Shown piece by piece: positions 9,697 through 22,700 of a stretch of DNA of 64,000 bases. The stretch comes from Moringa oleifera (lineage: Eukaryota; Streptophyta; Magnoliopsida; Brassicales; Moringaceae): contig JAJFZO010000786.1 in the NCBI GenBank assembly GCA_021397835.1, positions 186,001-250,000 on the forward strand, given 5' to 3'. Both the position numbers and the translations under genes were made by a program. The notes under the pieces are model-generated. The model was not told where the DNA came from. It searched no databases and saw only the letters and a program-made list of their open reading frames with translations. Position 1 is the stretch's first letter, and each line of letters starts with the position of its first letter.

Positions 9697-11139
9697 CTAT
9701 CCTAAAAAGCCATCATTCTCTCCACTCCTAGGTGACTAGCCTATTATGGGTCATGGTTTCTTTAAGTAACTCTCGACTTAAGCTGCTGCCTCTTAGCACG
9801 AATAACTTACTACCCTTAGCATATAGCGGTTCATCCTCTAGCCAATATTTTTGCACCAGATCCTCTGAAACTTGTTGCTTAAGCTTCATATAACTCGAGT
9901 CCAAATGAGACTATTCTTTGACTTGATCAATAAACATTGCCTGCATTAAGGACAACGTTTCAACATAGACTTTAATCTCTTTTTTTACTTAAAGAATCTG
10001 CTGCCTTACTACTCGTGGTGATTACATTTAACAATTAAAGAGGGTTCACTCGAAAAGGCCCTTTCAATCGATTTCTCCTCCTCCCTCTCTTATGCTATCA
10101 AAGCACTTAGTTTCTTTCTTTAGGCACTCTTTAGCTAGGTGTGGTCTGCAACATGTGAAGCATCATATAGGATTCTTCTCTTTGTTTTGTGAATAGGGCT
10201 TTTCATACCCTATTTATTCCCACCGTTGTCTTTCTTACCACGTTTAGGCATCCTTATGATTAAAGACATTTTTATTTTTCCTTCCACCATAGTTTTTCGT
10301 TTCCCACCTTGTGAATTAGATGCACCAGCACACTTATAATCCATAAGTTGCTCAATAATAGCAATTGCACTTGGCAAGTCTTCCATCGCTTTTCTCTGTA
10401 ACTTAGCTTGTGCCTACGTCTGTAATGTAGCCAAGAAATTAAACATTTCATCTTCTTTTAGGATGTCTTTGATGTTCAACAAAAAATAACTAAACTCCTT
10501 TACATACTTTCTCATAAAATCAATGTGCTTCAGCTTTTTGAAGGACTTCTTATAACAAAAGCTTTGTTGAAGGGAAGGAATTGATCCATCATTTCCTTTT
10601 GGAACACATCCTACGTTTTGATATTTGGTCTCTCTATACTAGCATCATCCTTTATTCGAGTTCAGCACTAAAGCTTTGCATCCTTCGCAAGTACATGCTG
10701 GTGACAGTCACTAGCTCCTCCTTTCGGAGCGACTTTGAAATATTATTTTATGTCCTATAAAAAATTCTTAAGCGCATTGGAGTTTCAACTGTCATCAAAG
10801 GACTTTGGCTTAAGGACTTTTATCTTGGATGAGCCATTTTACGCCTGCCTTAGGAGGTTCATCATAACCTCATCAGCAACGCGAGCTCATCACCCAAATC
10901 TTTATCCACTTCCCTTACTGAGTCTACCAAAGACATGAGACCTTACATGACAACTGCAAAACAGACTTCCATGCCCCTCCACATTTCAACCAAAGCATTT
11001 TCGATGACTCTTAGTTACTCAGTATGTTGTCTGACTTGAATAACAAGACTTGTAGCATCATTCCTTAGAAGAGCAACCATAAGATCCTCCAAAAGGGTTT
11101 CGTTCATAGTGATCAACCAAAGTTACGAATGCAACTAGG
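9697..11139 (-). pseudogene. chromovirus gag remnant fused to pre-integrase region
   Basis: In element orientation the reading begins with ATG near 11105, just after the primer binding site. Further on is a zinc knuckle C-F-T-C-C-R-P-H-L-A-K-E-C (about 10178-10140 on the plus strand), the plant chromovirus C-x2-C-x3-H-x4-C form. Soon after it, at about 9960-9700, comes the linker that normally lies between RNase H and integrase (Y-W-L-E-D-E-P-L-Y-A-K-G). The roughly 2 kb that should encode protease, reverse transcriptase and RNase H is absent. Frameshifts and stops are common. Gag would form the particle core; this copy can only be non-autonomous. Confidence 0.7.
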
Positions 11140-11153
11140 TTTTGATACCAAAC
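11140..11153 (-). other. primer binding site of element E (tRNA-Met type)
   Basis: Read on the minus strand directly inside the LTR border: TTTGGTATCAAAACC, close to the plant initiator-tRNA-Met primer site TGGTATCAGAGCC. It starts within a few bases of the LTR end (..CTAACA), as expected for a retrotransposon 5' LTR, and it fixes the element's orientation. Confidence 0.75.
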
Positions 11154-11586
11154 TGTTAGACGATTGAGGTTTACAATCAACTTATCACTGAGTGATGGCA
11201 TGATATCAAGTATGCTTGAAAGAAAAACCCACACACACATATGAAAAAGAGTAAAAGAGAGACCTATCAATAATTACAGGAACTAATCCCAACCTTTTCA
11301 TTCATGAAAATGGAAATTATAACCAAAATATTATAGGACATCACCTACTTATTGATAACTCTACTTGTAGAATAAATAAGATACAAAACTTGGTGGTTGA
11401 CACCCTCACCGCCCTAAAGAGAAATGTGGCTCCACCACCACAAAGCTAGCCATGTGTGTAGCCTTGGCTTCAACTTTTTATAACAAATATCCTATTATTC
11501 ATAACTGCCATTAACTAGTGGCAACTGCATGGGCTAAGCCATCCGAGCACACCTGATGATTCTCATGCTGGTGCGCACCCCCAACA
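11154..11586 (-). mobile_element. 5' LTR of element E (433 bp)
   Basis: Bounded by TGTTAGACG at 11154 and CCAACA at 11586 on the plus strand, i.e. TGTTGGGG...CTAACA in element orientation. It lies next to the primer binding site and has a normal length for a short-LTR chromovirus. The outer border rests on the TG..CA rule because the other LTR is outside the window. Confidence 0.7.
11472..11485 (-). promoter_or_regulatory. possible TATA box in the LTR of element E
   Basis: GTTATAAAAAGTTG on the minus strand, about 100 bases into the LTR and upstream of a plausible transcript start. Sequence match only. Confidence 0.35.
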
Positions 11587-11861
11587 TAATGCCAATGCAA
11601 GCTGATGTTTGTTATTTACGAGTGTTTTGCTTACCCGCTACTAAGTGCCTTGCACAGTGTCTAATCCACTTAAGCCATCTCTTATGACCCATGCATCAAT
11701 GACCCCCAAACATATCTTGGCGAGTTGGCTACATCATTAAGCAACACTAACCATGTGCTAGCACTCGCTCATGTTGCTTCCCTTAGCATCACTTGGGCTA
11801 GGGCCTCGATGAGCATCCATGACATGCCGTTATCATGCCACCATACCGCCCATAGGTGAGG
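11587..11861. other. unassigned segment between E and the 18S fragment
   Basis: About 275 bp with no clear rRNA match and no repeat match that I can place. It should hold further 18S sequence if E had inserted cleanly into 18S, so either a rearrangement preceded E or this is spacer DNA joined to 18S. Confidence 0.4.
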
Positions 11862-12184
11862 GCCTCATAGTAGGCAATTATCCTACCATTAAAAGTTGAT
11901 AAGGTAGAAATTTGAATGATGTGTTGCTGTCATGATGGCCTTATGATTGTCAAGTCATCATGAATCATCAAAGTAATGGGCAAATCCCACTTTAACCTTT
12001 GATTTAATAAATGCATCCCTTCCAAAATTTAAGGTTTGGTGCACACATTAGCTATAAAATTACTATGGTTATCTATAACTGACTCAATGAGCCATTCGTA
12101 ATTTCATAATTTGCAGTTCATACTTCCACATGCATGGCTGAGTCTTTAAGGCAAGCATATGACTACTGGCAGGATCAACCAGTA
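11862..12184 (-). pseudogene. 18S rRNA 5' fragment (minus strand)
   Basis: The reverse complement begins at 12184 with CTGGTTGATCCTGCCAGTAG, the 5' end of 18S rRNA. It follows the gene through ATGGCTCATT (12095), TAATTTTATAGCTAATGTG (decayed AGAGCTAATACG), GATGCATTTATTAAAT (12010) and ATCAACTTTTAATGGTAGGAT (about 11885). After some 320 nt the match is lost. Most differences from the plant consensus are C-to-T or G-to-A changes. Too short and mutated to be functional. Confidence 0.9.
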
Positions 12185-12690
12185 GCACCCTTTAAGATGT
12201 AATGCCAATAAGGACTAAAGCATGCTGCAAGGCTTGCTAAGGCCAAAGTTGTTAGACATGGAGCAAATGCTTTTGCTTGGACAGGCAAAGGCCAATGCCA
12301 CTCCTATCATAATACTTTCCGCATTCGAGGGGACAAGCCAGTGCTTATGTACCAAAGCAACTGCATGCTGAAGCAAGTTGTGCTTGGAACATAAGGCTTA
12401 GATGAGGTTTTTAGCTAGGTCCATAAGGGACACGATGCAAAGATAGCACGCTTGAATTAATAAATTCTGTTTATGAAGGCATATGTCACCGACGAATGCC
12501 AACAGAGGCTCAGGGTCAAGCTGAAGCAACGTGTTAGCTAATAGTTCGATGTGAGAGCATGGACTTACCAACACACACTATAGGATCCTTACTCACATGC
12601 AACATGTACAAATGGGCAGCAACGTAACCAAATGAACTACAAGCTGATGAGCGAAGGCCTCATCGATCATGTAGCGCGTTAAATGCCATC
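12185..12690 (-). other. 5' external spacer of the minus-strand rDNA unit
   Basis: About 500 bp upstream of the 18S start. The part next to the gene (to about 12245) matches the sequence in front of the 18S copies at 51790 and 53320, with shared CTTTGGCCTTAG(C/T) and TAGTCCTT blocks, so it is genuine rDNA external spacer. No intact Pol I initiation motif (TATATAAGGGG type) was found by eye. Confidence 0.7.
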
Positions 12691-13600
12691 GCACTTAAGC
12701 TACTAAAGCACTAAAAGTTTTGATAATAAGGGATGAGTTTTCAATAGCCACGAACATGATGAGACTTTAACAGTAGGGTGGTCATGCCATGCCCAAGATG
12801 AGCATATCGCTTACTTGATTTTAAAGATTAATGATCATGTCATTGATCGCGCTACACAAAGAGTGTCGTAGCACACTTGAGCATTTGGAATGACCCTCAC
12901 ATTCATCACCTCAAGGGTCTATAGCAAAGCACTCCATATGCTTAAACATCTTTAAGTAGGCAGGCCCTACATCATCTTTAACTTTGCTACCTACATCGTC
13001 AAGCTTCAATAACGAGGGACAAAAGTTCGATAGTGAAGGGGACATCCATGAGGCTTGGCAGTTGGGGTGTCATACCATGCCTATGCTAAGTGCATGGCTT
13101 ACTAGATGCTAACGATCAACTATCATGTCATTACTTGCGCTACGTAAAGAGTGCATCTCAGCACGTTGATTTGACCCTCACGTCCATTACCTTAAGGACC
13201 TACAGTAAAGCACTCTGCAGGCTTAAAAATCCTTAAGAGGGTAGGCACTTATGTAGCGTGCATCACTATTAACTTTGCTACCCAAACCATCGAGCTTTGA
13301 TAGCGAGGGACAACTATTTGATAGCTAAGGACATCGATGAGGACTTGGCAGCAAGGGTGTCACGCCAAGCCTAAGTTGAGTGTGTAGCTCAGTTAATGCT
13401 AACGACCGACAATCATGTCATCGATCGCACTGCACAAAGCTCAGCCTAGGCATAATTGAGCATTAAGGTTGACCCACGCATTTCCACCTCAAGAGCTTGC
13501 AGCAAATCATTCAATTTGCTCAAAAAACCTTAAGTGTGTGGGCCATTATACAACATGCATCAACATTAACTTTGCTACCTACACCATCGAGTTTGTCTAG
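12690..13600 (-). repeat. ~290-bp rDNA spacer repeats (about 3 copies, minus orientation)
   Basis: The landmark CTACACAAAGAGTG and variants recur near 12851, 13140 and 13431. Each copy also contains AACTTTGCTACC(T/C)A, GAGGGACAA, and GTCATTGATCGC-like blocks. Spacing is about 290 bp. The same repeat occurs on the plus strand at 50291-51340, also just upstream of 18S. This is the usual place for promoter-proximal IGS subrepeats. Confidence 0.85.
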
Positions 13601-13740
13601 CCACATCTTCACTTATTATCCCATAATTTGGCTCATTTCATTTCCCATATTTTATTGCCCACAACCTATCTCATTTCATTTCCCATATTTTTTCCCACTT
13701 TGTGGGCTATTGATTAGACATGCCCGCTATTTTTAACCGA
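13600..13740. other. pyrimidine-rich spacer with a short direct repeat
   Basis: A C/T-rich block in which TCATTTCATTTCCCATATTTT occurs twice (near 13631 and 13671) about 40 bp apart. It separates the 290-bp repeats from the composite IGS array. No gene is visible. Confidence 0.5.
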
Positions 13741-16700
13741 CATCGTTGGCCACTTGTTGCCCGATAGTAGTGGTTGTCGGCCATGCATCACCAACTACTA
13801 GGGCAAGGTGACAAGTCACTAAGCCCATGCCATGGGCACTAGGTTTCTCGTGCCCAAAACTTGCCTAGGTGGGTGAGCAAGGGGGGAGCATGCATGGCTC
13901 ATGAGCACTCACTAAGTAGGTGAGCTCCTCCCCTTAGAGAGTCTTAAATAAAAATTCATTTCTAGCGAGAGAAAACATTAATATGTCTAAGCCGTCATAA
14001 TAGGTCTAAAAAATTATTTACAAGGATTTTTGAGATACAATTTAGCACAAATGTAAAGAATAATTTGATCTACCAATATAAAAAATTTCAGAATCTTCTT
14101 AGCATTTAATTTTTTTTTTAATGAATGAGTCGGAATGCTACCAAATTTGAGGGGCGGACTTCTAATTAATTGCATGATTTATTTAAGTAATTTTTGGAGT
14201 AATTCAATAATCAAAACATTGTCAATTCATATAGGCATTGCAGCCAACACATTGGTGCAATGTCGCCTCTAGATGGCAGAAGGTGCATGCATGCTACCTG
14301 ACCCAATGCACCTACAGCGATCCATGGCTACCCTAAAAGTCTAGTACAGGTTGGGGTGATGGTCTAGCCCAGCTAGCCCATGGAATCAACACCCATAACA
14401 TGTGCGATGCCTCATAACAAGCTTTTGGCTTGCTTGCATGGGGAGCTCTTAGCTTGGCTTACATACTTTGTGTCATAGCACGCTATGCCTCCCATACCCG
14501 TAGACCAGGTGACATGATTCTTATGGCAAGATTAATGGACACATAATATAGGGACATCGAGATGAGAGGCCGGCTTGCATAAGACTCTCTTGGCTGGCGA
14601 GCCTTGTGCCACAACAAGCTAGGCCTTTCACCCATGCCATATGGGTTGGGTTCCCTACACTCAGCGCCTGCCTAAGTGGGTGGGTAATGCGGGAGGGGGG
14701 GGGGGAGCACACATAGCAATGAACGCCCACTAAGCATGTGAGCTCCTCCCTCTCAAAAAGCCCTAAATGGAAATTCACTTTCGATAGAGGAAACATTAAT
14801 ATCTCTAACCACAATAGGATTAATTATTTGTGAAGAGTTTTAAACTAAAATTTAGCACAGATATAATGAATAATCAGGTTTACTAGCATAAAAATTTTTA
14901 GAATTTTCATAATATCAATTTTTTTGAATTAAAAATAGCCCGTGAGTCAAAATATTTCCAAATTTCAGGGGTAGGCTTCTATAAATTGGATGATTTATCT
15001 AAGTCATTTTTAGAGCAATTCAACAACCAAAAGATCAAAAATTCACTAAAATTTTACAATTCGGTATTGTAGCCAACACATTGGCGCAGTGTTGCCTCTA
15101 AATGGCCAACGATGCATGCATGCTGCATTATCGAGTGCACTTGCACCCAGCCATGGCTGCCCTGGCAGTCTACCATAGCTTAGGGTGATGGCTTAGCCCA
15201 GCTAGCCGTGTAATTAGCACCCATTATTGAAAGGTTTCAAATGGCAATTTAGCATAGATGTAGAGAATAATTAGATCTACCATAAAAAAAAAATTCAAAT
15301 TTTTGTAGCATCAAAATTTTTTAATGAATTTTATACAGCTGCAAATTCAAAAAATCATGAGAAATAGCTCATGAGTTAGAATGGTCCCAAAATTTAAGGG
15401 ACAAACACCTTGTTGATATGAATGATTTATTTTAGTCATTATCAAAGCAATTCATTAATAAATGACCACTACTCAACCAAAAGTTCGAAAGTGGGCATTA
15501 TAGTCTGCACGTAAATGCACCGTTGCCTTTAGATGGACCAAAGTGCATACATACTGGTTTGTCTGGTGCACTTGCAACCACCAATGGCTGTCTTAAGAGT
15601 CTTAAACAGCCTTGGATCATGGTGCAGCTCAGTTAGCCCATGCAATGAACACCCACAATAAGTACTACGCTTCATATGAGTGCTTGCATCTTGCTTGCGT
15701 CGGGTGCTTTTTCCTTGGCTGGCATGCCTTGTGTTACAGCATGCTGGGCCTCTGCCCATGCTGTACTTCCTAGGGATAATTGTGGCTAACCTCTAATGGT
15801 CTTGGACCATGCAACATGATGCTTATGACACACTCACTTAGCACACGAGCAAGGGACGTACGGACGAGGGACTGGCTCATGTGGGGCTCTCTTAGCTTGG
15901 CTGGCACCCCTTATGCCACTCTACATTGGGTCTTGCACCCATGCCTTGTGCATTGGGTTTCCCACACCAAACACTGGTCCATGTGGGTAGGCAGTAGCGA
16001 CCATGCATGGCCCTCGAGCGCCCACCGAACTAGTGAGCATCCACTAAGCTGGTTAGCTTTTTCTCAGATGAAAATTCACTTTTAGTAGGTAGAAACATCA
16101 TTATATTTGTTCAGTCATAATTGGTAAAAATTATTTACAAGGAGTTTTGTATTGACATTTTGCAAAAAAAAGTAGAGAATAATCAAATCTATCAACATAA
16201 AAAAATTTAAAATTTTATGAGCTTCTAATTTTTTTGTGAATTTTATAAGGTTAAAAATTCAAAAAATATGAAAATAGCCAGTGAGTAGGATTGCTTCTAA
16301 ATTTGAGTAGAAAACTCCTAATGAATTGCATCCAATGGCTACTCCAAGAGTCCAACATAGCTTAGGGCCATGGTCTATCATAACTAGCCTACGTAATTAA
16401 CACCCACAGCACATGCGACATTTCACAGCGTGCTTACAGCTTCCATGCATCAGGTGCTCTTGGCTTGGCTGACGCTCCTTGTGCTACAACGCATTAGGCA
16501 TGCACCCATGCCATCCTTGCTAGAGACAATGATGGCTAGCCTCCCATGCCTTAAGATTAGGTGATATGACGCTCGTGACACGCTTGGTGGGCATACAATC
16601 GAGGGACTTAGTGAAGCAGGGCTGCCTTACTTGGGGCTCTCTTGGCTTCACTGGTGCAATTATGCCACAGCACGTTGGGCATTACGCTTATGCCATGTGC

Positions 16701-19700
16701 GCTGGGTTTCTCATACCTAGTGCTTGCCCATAAGGGTGGATAAAAGGGGACCATGCATGGCCCATGAGCACCCACCAAGCCAGTGGGCTTCTCCCTCGAA
16801 AAGAGCCTTAAATGGAAATTTAGTTCTGGTAGAAGGAAACATTAATATCTCTAAACCATTGTAATGGGTTTAAAAAACTATTTACAAGGACTTTTGACCT
16901 AAAATTTAACACAAATGTGGAGAATAATCAGATCTACCCACATAAAGAATTTTAGAATTTTCTTAGCATCAATTTTTTATGAATTTTATACAGTTAAAAA
17001 TTAAAAAGAAAAAAGAAAAATAGCCTTTGAGTAAGAATGTCTTCAAATTAAAAGGACAAACTCCTAATGAACTGTATGATTTATTTGAGTTATTTCCAAA
17101 TCAATTCAACAATCAAAACACTGTCAATTTGCTAAAAGTTCGCAAGTAGGCATTATGGCCAACATGTTTATGCAGCTTTGCCATTATACGGCCCACGGTG
17201 CATGCATGTTGCCCTGTCTAATGCACCTGTAGCCAGTTATGGCTACCTTAAGAGTCCAACATAGTTTAAGGCCATGGTCCAGCCCAACAAGCCTAGGTAA
17301 TGAATGGCTATAATCCAAAGCTTTTAAATTGCAATTTAGCATAGATGTAAGGAATAATTGGATCTACCAACACAAAAAATTTTAGAACTTTGTTAGCATT
17401 AATATTTTTGAGTGAATTTTATCGAGTCACAAATTTAAAAAAATCATGAGAAATAGCTCGTGAGTTAGAATGCTCCCAAAATTTGAGGGGTTAATAGCTT
17501 GTTGAATTCAATGAATTATTTTAGTCATTTTGAGAGCAATTCAATAATCAAAAGACCGTCAATTCACCAAAAATTCATAAGTAGGCATTATTAGTATGCA
17601 TGTACATGCAGCGTTGCCTCCAGATGGACCATGGTGCATGTATGCTTGTTTGTCTAGTGCACCTACAACCACCCATGGCTGCTTTGAGAGACTTACTCAG
17701 CCTTGGGTCATAGTGTAGCTTAGTTAGCCCATGCGATGAACACCCACAATAGGAGTGATGCGTCACATGCGTGCTTGTGGCCTGCTTGTGTAAGGTGCTC
17801 TTGACTTGGCTGACGCTCCTTGTGCTACAACACGGCCGACATGCACCCATGCCATCCTTGCTGGAGATAATGATGGATAGCTTCCTATGCCCTAAGATTT
17901 GGTGGAGTGACACTCATGGCACACTTGGTGGGCACATAATCAGGGGACTTAGTGAAGCGAGGTCACCTCACATAGAGCTCTTTTGGCTTAGCTAGCGTGA
18001 TTGTGCCACAGCACGTTGGGCCTTGCATTTATGCCATTTGCGCTGGGTTTCCCACACCTAGTGGTTATCCATAAGGGTGGGTAATGGGGGACCATGCATG
18101 GCCCATGAGCACTTACCAAGCAAGTGGGCTCTTCCCTGCAAAAGATCCTTAAACGGAAATTTAGTTCTGATAGGAGAAAACATCAATATCTTTAGGCCAT
18201 CATAATGGTTTAAAAAATTATTTATAAGGAATTTTGAGCTGAAATTTAACACAAATGTTGAGAATAATCAAATCTACCCATACAAAAAATTTTCAAAATT
18301 TTCTCGACATCGATTCTTTTTATGAATTCTATACATTCGTAAATTTAGAAAATCATAAAAAATAGCCTATAAGTAAGAATGTTTCCAAGTTGATGGGGAG
18401 ACTTCTAATGAACTACATGGTTTATTTAAGTTTTCTAGAGCAATTCAACAATCAAAAAATCATAATTCATTGCAAGTTCAAGACTACACATTGTGATGAA
18501 CACGTTTATGCGGCGTTGCCACTAGATGGCCCACAGTGCATGCATGCTACCCTGTCTAATGCACTTGTAACCAGCCATGGCTGCCTTGAGAGTCCAACAT
18601 AGTTTAGGGCCATAGTCTAGCCTAGCCAGCTAAGGTAATTAATAGCCACAATCCAAAGCTTTTGAGGTGCAATGTAGAGAATAATTAGATCTATCGACAC
18701 AAAAAATTCTAAAACTTTGTTAGCATTAATATTTTTGTATGAATATTAATCATTAGATCTACCAACATAAAAAATTCAAAAAATCATGAGAAATAGTGTG
18801 TGAATCAAAATGCTCATAAAATTTAAGTAACAAACAGCTTCTTGAATTGAATGAACTATTTTAGTATTTTCAGAGCAATTCAATATTCAAAAGACCATCA
18901 ATTCACCAAAAGTTCACAAGTGGGCATTATAGTTTGCATGTATGTGCAGTGTTGCCTTTAGATGGACCAGGGTGCATGCATGGTTGTCTATCTAGTGTAC
19001 CTACAACCACCCATGGTTGCCTTGAGAGTCTTTCTCAGCCTGGGGTCATGGTGTAGGTTAGCTAGCCCATACAATGAACACCCACAATAGGTGCGACGCG
19101 TCACATGCGTGCTTGCGGCTTGCTTGTGTAGGGCATTTTTGCATTGGTTGACACACGTTGTGCTACAACATGCTAGGCCTTGTGCCCACTCCATGCTTAC
19201 TAGGGATAATTGTGGCTAACCTCCCATGCACTTGGACCACACAACGCGATGCTTGTGACATACTCGCTTAGCACACAAGGAAAGGATGTAAGGACGAGGG
19301 ACTAGTTCACGTGGCACTTTCTTATGTTGGTTGACGCCCCTTGTGCCACTTTACACTAGGTCTTGTTCCCATGACATGTGTGCAAGGTTTGCTACACCCA
19401 ACATTGGCCCATGTGGGTGGGCACTGGGGACTAGTGAGCTCCTTTTCCTAAAGAGTCTTGGATGAAAATACACTTAAAATAAGTAGAAATATCATTATAT
19501 CTATGTAGTAATAATAGGTAAAATTATTTACAAGGACTTTTGTACTGATATTTTGCAAAAAAGAGAATAATCAAATCAGCTAACATAAAAAAATTCAAAA
19601 ATATATGAGCTTTCAATTTTTTTCTGAATTTTATACTGTCAAAAATTCAAAAAATCATGAAAAATAGCCATCAATAGGAATGCTCCTAAATTTGAGCGGC

Positions 19701-22700
19701 AAACTCCTAATAAATTGCATGATTTTTCAAAGTAATTTCTAGATGAATTCAACAACTAAAAGACCGTAAATTAGAAAATAGTTTGCAATTGGGCATTGTG
19801 GCCAGCAGGTTGGTGCAACGTTGCCTCTAGATGGCCCAAGGTGCATGCATGCTAGTCTGTCTAGTGCACTTGCAGCCACCAATGGCTGCCCTCGGAGTCC
19901 AATATAGCTTGGGCCCATGGTCTAGCATAACTAGCCTATGTAATCAACACCCATAGCACGTGTGATGGCTTACAACGTGCTTACGGCTTTCTTGCATGGG
20001 ATGCGCTTGGCTTAATTGATGCTCCTTGTGCTATAACACACTCAGCATGCACCCATGCTGTCCCTGCTAGAGACAATGATGGGTTACCTCCCATTCCCTA
20101 AGATCAAGTGATGTGGCACTCCGTGGGCACATAATCGAGGGTCTTAGTGAAGTAGGCTGCCTTAACGTGAGGCTCTCTTGGCTTGACTAGTGCAATTTTG
20201 CCACAGCACGCTGCGCCTTATGCTTATGCCTTATGCATTGGGTTTCTCACATCTAGTGCTTCTCCATGAGGGTGGGTAAGAGGGACCATGCATGGCCCAT
20301 GAGCACCCACCAAGCAAATGGGTTCCTTCCTTCAAAAGAGCCTTTGTTGGAAATTCAGTTCCAGTATGAAGAAACATCAATAATCTCGAAGTCATCATAA
20401 TGGGTTTAAAAAATTATTTATAAGAAATTTTGAGATGAAATTTAACACAAATGTACAGAATAATCAAATCTACCCACATAAAAAAATTTAGAATTTTCTT
20501 AGCATCATTTTTTTTATGAATTTTATACAGTTGTAAATTAAAAAAAAATCATGAAAAATGGCTTATGAGTAAGAATGTTTTCAAATTTGAGGGGCAGACT
20601 ACTAATGAAATACATGATTTGTTTAAGTTATTTCTAGAGTAATTCAACAATCAAAACACTATCAATTCACTAAGAGTTCACAACTGGGCATTGTGGCCAA
20701 TACTTTTGTGCAGTGTTGCCTTTAGATGGCCCACAGTGCATGCATGCTGCCCTATCTAATGCACCTGCAGCCAGCCATGGCTGCCTTGAGAGTCCAACAT
20801 AGCTTAAGGCCATGATATAGTCTAGTAAGCCCACGTAATTAATAGCCAAAATCTAAAGCTTTTGAGTTGCAATTTAGCATAAATGTAAGGAATAATCAGA
20901 TCTATCAACACAAAAAATTTTAAAACTTTATTAGCATTAATATTTTTGTATGAATTTTATATAGTTGCAAATTTAAAAAATCATGAGAAGTAGCTTATGA
21001 GTCAGAATGCTCCTAAAATTGAAAGGGCGACCAACTTGTTGAACTGAATGATTTATTTTAGTAATTTTCGGAGCAATTCAATAATCAAAAAACCATCAAT
21101 TCACCAAAATTTTGCAAGTGGGCATTATAGTCTACACGTAGGTGCAGCGTTGCCTTTAGATGGACCAATGTGCATGCATGTTAGTCTGTCTGATGCACTT
21201 ACAACAACCTATCGCTACCTTGAGAGTCTAGTATATCTTCGGGTCATTGCATAGCTCAGCTAGCCCATGCAATGGACGCCCACAATAGGTGTGACACCTC
21301 ACATGCGTGCTTGCGTAGGCACTTTTGCCTCGACTGGTGTGCCTTGTGCTACAACGTGTTGGGCATTGTGACCATGCCGTGCTTGCTTAAGATAATTATA
21401 GCTAACCTCCCATGCCCTTCGACCACGCGACACGATGCTCGTGATGCACTTGTCTAGCACATGAGGAAGGGATGTAGGGATGAGGGACTGGTTCGCATGA
21501 GGCTCTCTTAGCTTGGCTAGCGCCCTTATGGCACTCTACACTAGGTCTTGCATCCATGTCATGTGTGTTGAGTTTCCCACAACCAGCGTCGATCCATGTG
21601 GGTGAGCAGTGGGGACCACGCATGGCCCACGAGCACTCACCAAACTAGTGAGTGCCCACCAAGCTAGTGAGCTTCTTCCCCTAATGAGTCTTGGATGAAA
21701 ATTAACTACTAATTGGTAAAAACAACATTATATTTGTGCAATCATAATGGGTAAAAATTATTTACAAGGAGTTTTGTGTTGACATTTTGCAAAAAAAGTA
21801 GAGAAAATTAAATTTACCAATATAAAAACATTCAAAATTTTTTGAGCTTCTAATTTTTTTATGAACTTTATAGGGTCAAAATTTCAACAAATATGAAAAA
21901 TAGCCCGTGAGTCCAAATGCTTCCAAATTTGACAGGCAAACTCCAGATGAATCGCATGATTTTTTAATGTTATTTTTAAAGCAATTCAATAATTAAAAGA
22001 CGGCCAAGTCACTAAAATTTTGCAACTGGGCATTGTAGCCAACACATTGGCGCAACGTTTGCCACTAAATGGCCCATGATGCATGCATGTTGCCCTGTTT
22101 AGTGCACTTGCAGCCAGCTGTGACTGCCTCTAACACAACTTAGGCCCATGATCAAGCCTAGCTAGCCCGTGTAATAACACCCATTAGTTAAAGATTTTAA
22201 GCTACAATTTAGCATAGATGTAGAGAATAATTTGATCTACTAACACAAAAAATTTCAAAATTTTCATGGCATTAAAATTTTTTTATGAATTTTACATAGT
22301 CATAAATTAAAAAAAATCCTGAAAAATAGCTAGTTAGTTGGAACGCTCCTAAAATTTGAGGGGTAAACCCTATTGCATTATGTGATTTATTTTATCAATT
22401 TCAGAGCAATTCAATAATCAAAAGACCATCAATTCACAAGAAGTTTGCAAGTGGACATTGTGGCCTACACGCAAATGGACATTGCAGCCTACATGTAAAT
22501 GTAGTGTTGCTTCTAAATGGGCTAAGGTGCATGCATGCTCGTCTATCTGATGCAATTGTAGCCACCCCTGGTTGCCCTAGGGGTCTTGCACAATTTAGGG
22601 CCATCTTGTAGCCTAACTAGACCATGTAATGAACACCCATAGCACATGCAATGCCTTATAGCGTTCTTGCGGTTTGCTTAGGTGGAGCGCTCTTAGCTTG

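Larger units (their letters stand above)
6019..11586 (-). mobile_element. decayed Ty3/gypsy chromovirus E, split by element A
   Basis: An LTR retrotransposon on the minus strand. Read in its own direction it has a 5' LTR (11586 to 11154), a tRNA-Met type primer binding site, a gag remnant with a zinc knuckle, then integrase and a chromodomain. Protease, reverse transcriptase and RNase H are not found, so this copy suffered a large internal deletion near 9960-10050. Element A (7255-9693) is inserted in the integrase zinc-finger region, and element D is inserted just behind the chromodomain at 6018/6019. The 3' LTR must lie beyond the window's left edge, so the target duplication cannot be checked. 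Confidence 0.8.

Noticed and set aside
11587..11861. Continuation of the LTR of element E
   Set aside because: The LTR border at 11586 fits the TG..CA rule and the expected length, and this segment shows no second CA-ended match to the terminal TGTTAG; it is left unassigned.
13497..13736. 79-residue frame with hydrophobic character
   Set aside because: Caused by the pyrimidine-rich spacer block (Phe/Ser/Pro/Leu codons); no start context or homology.
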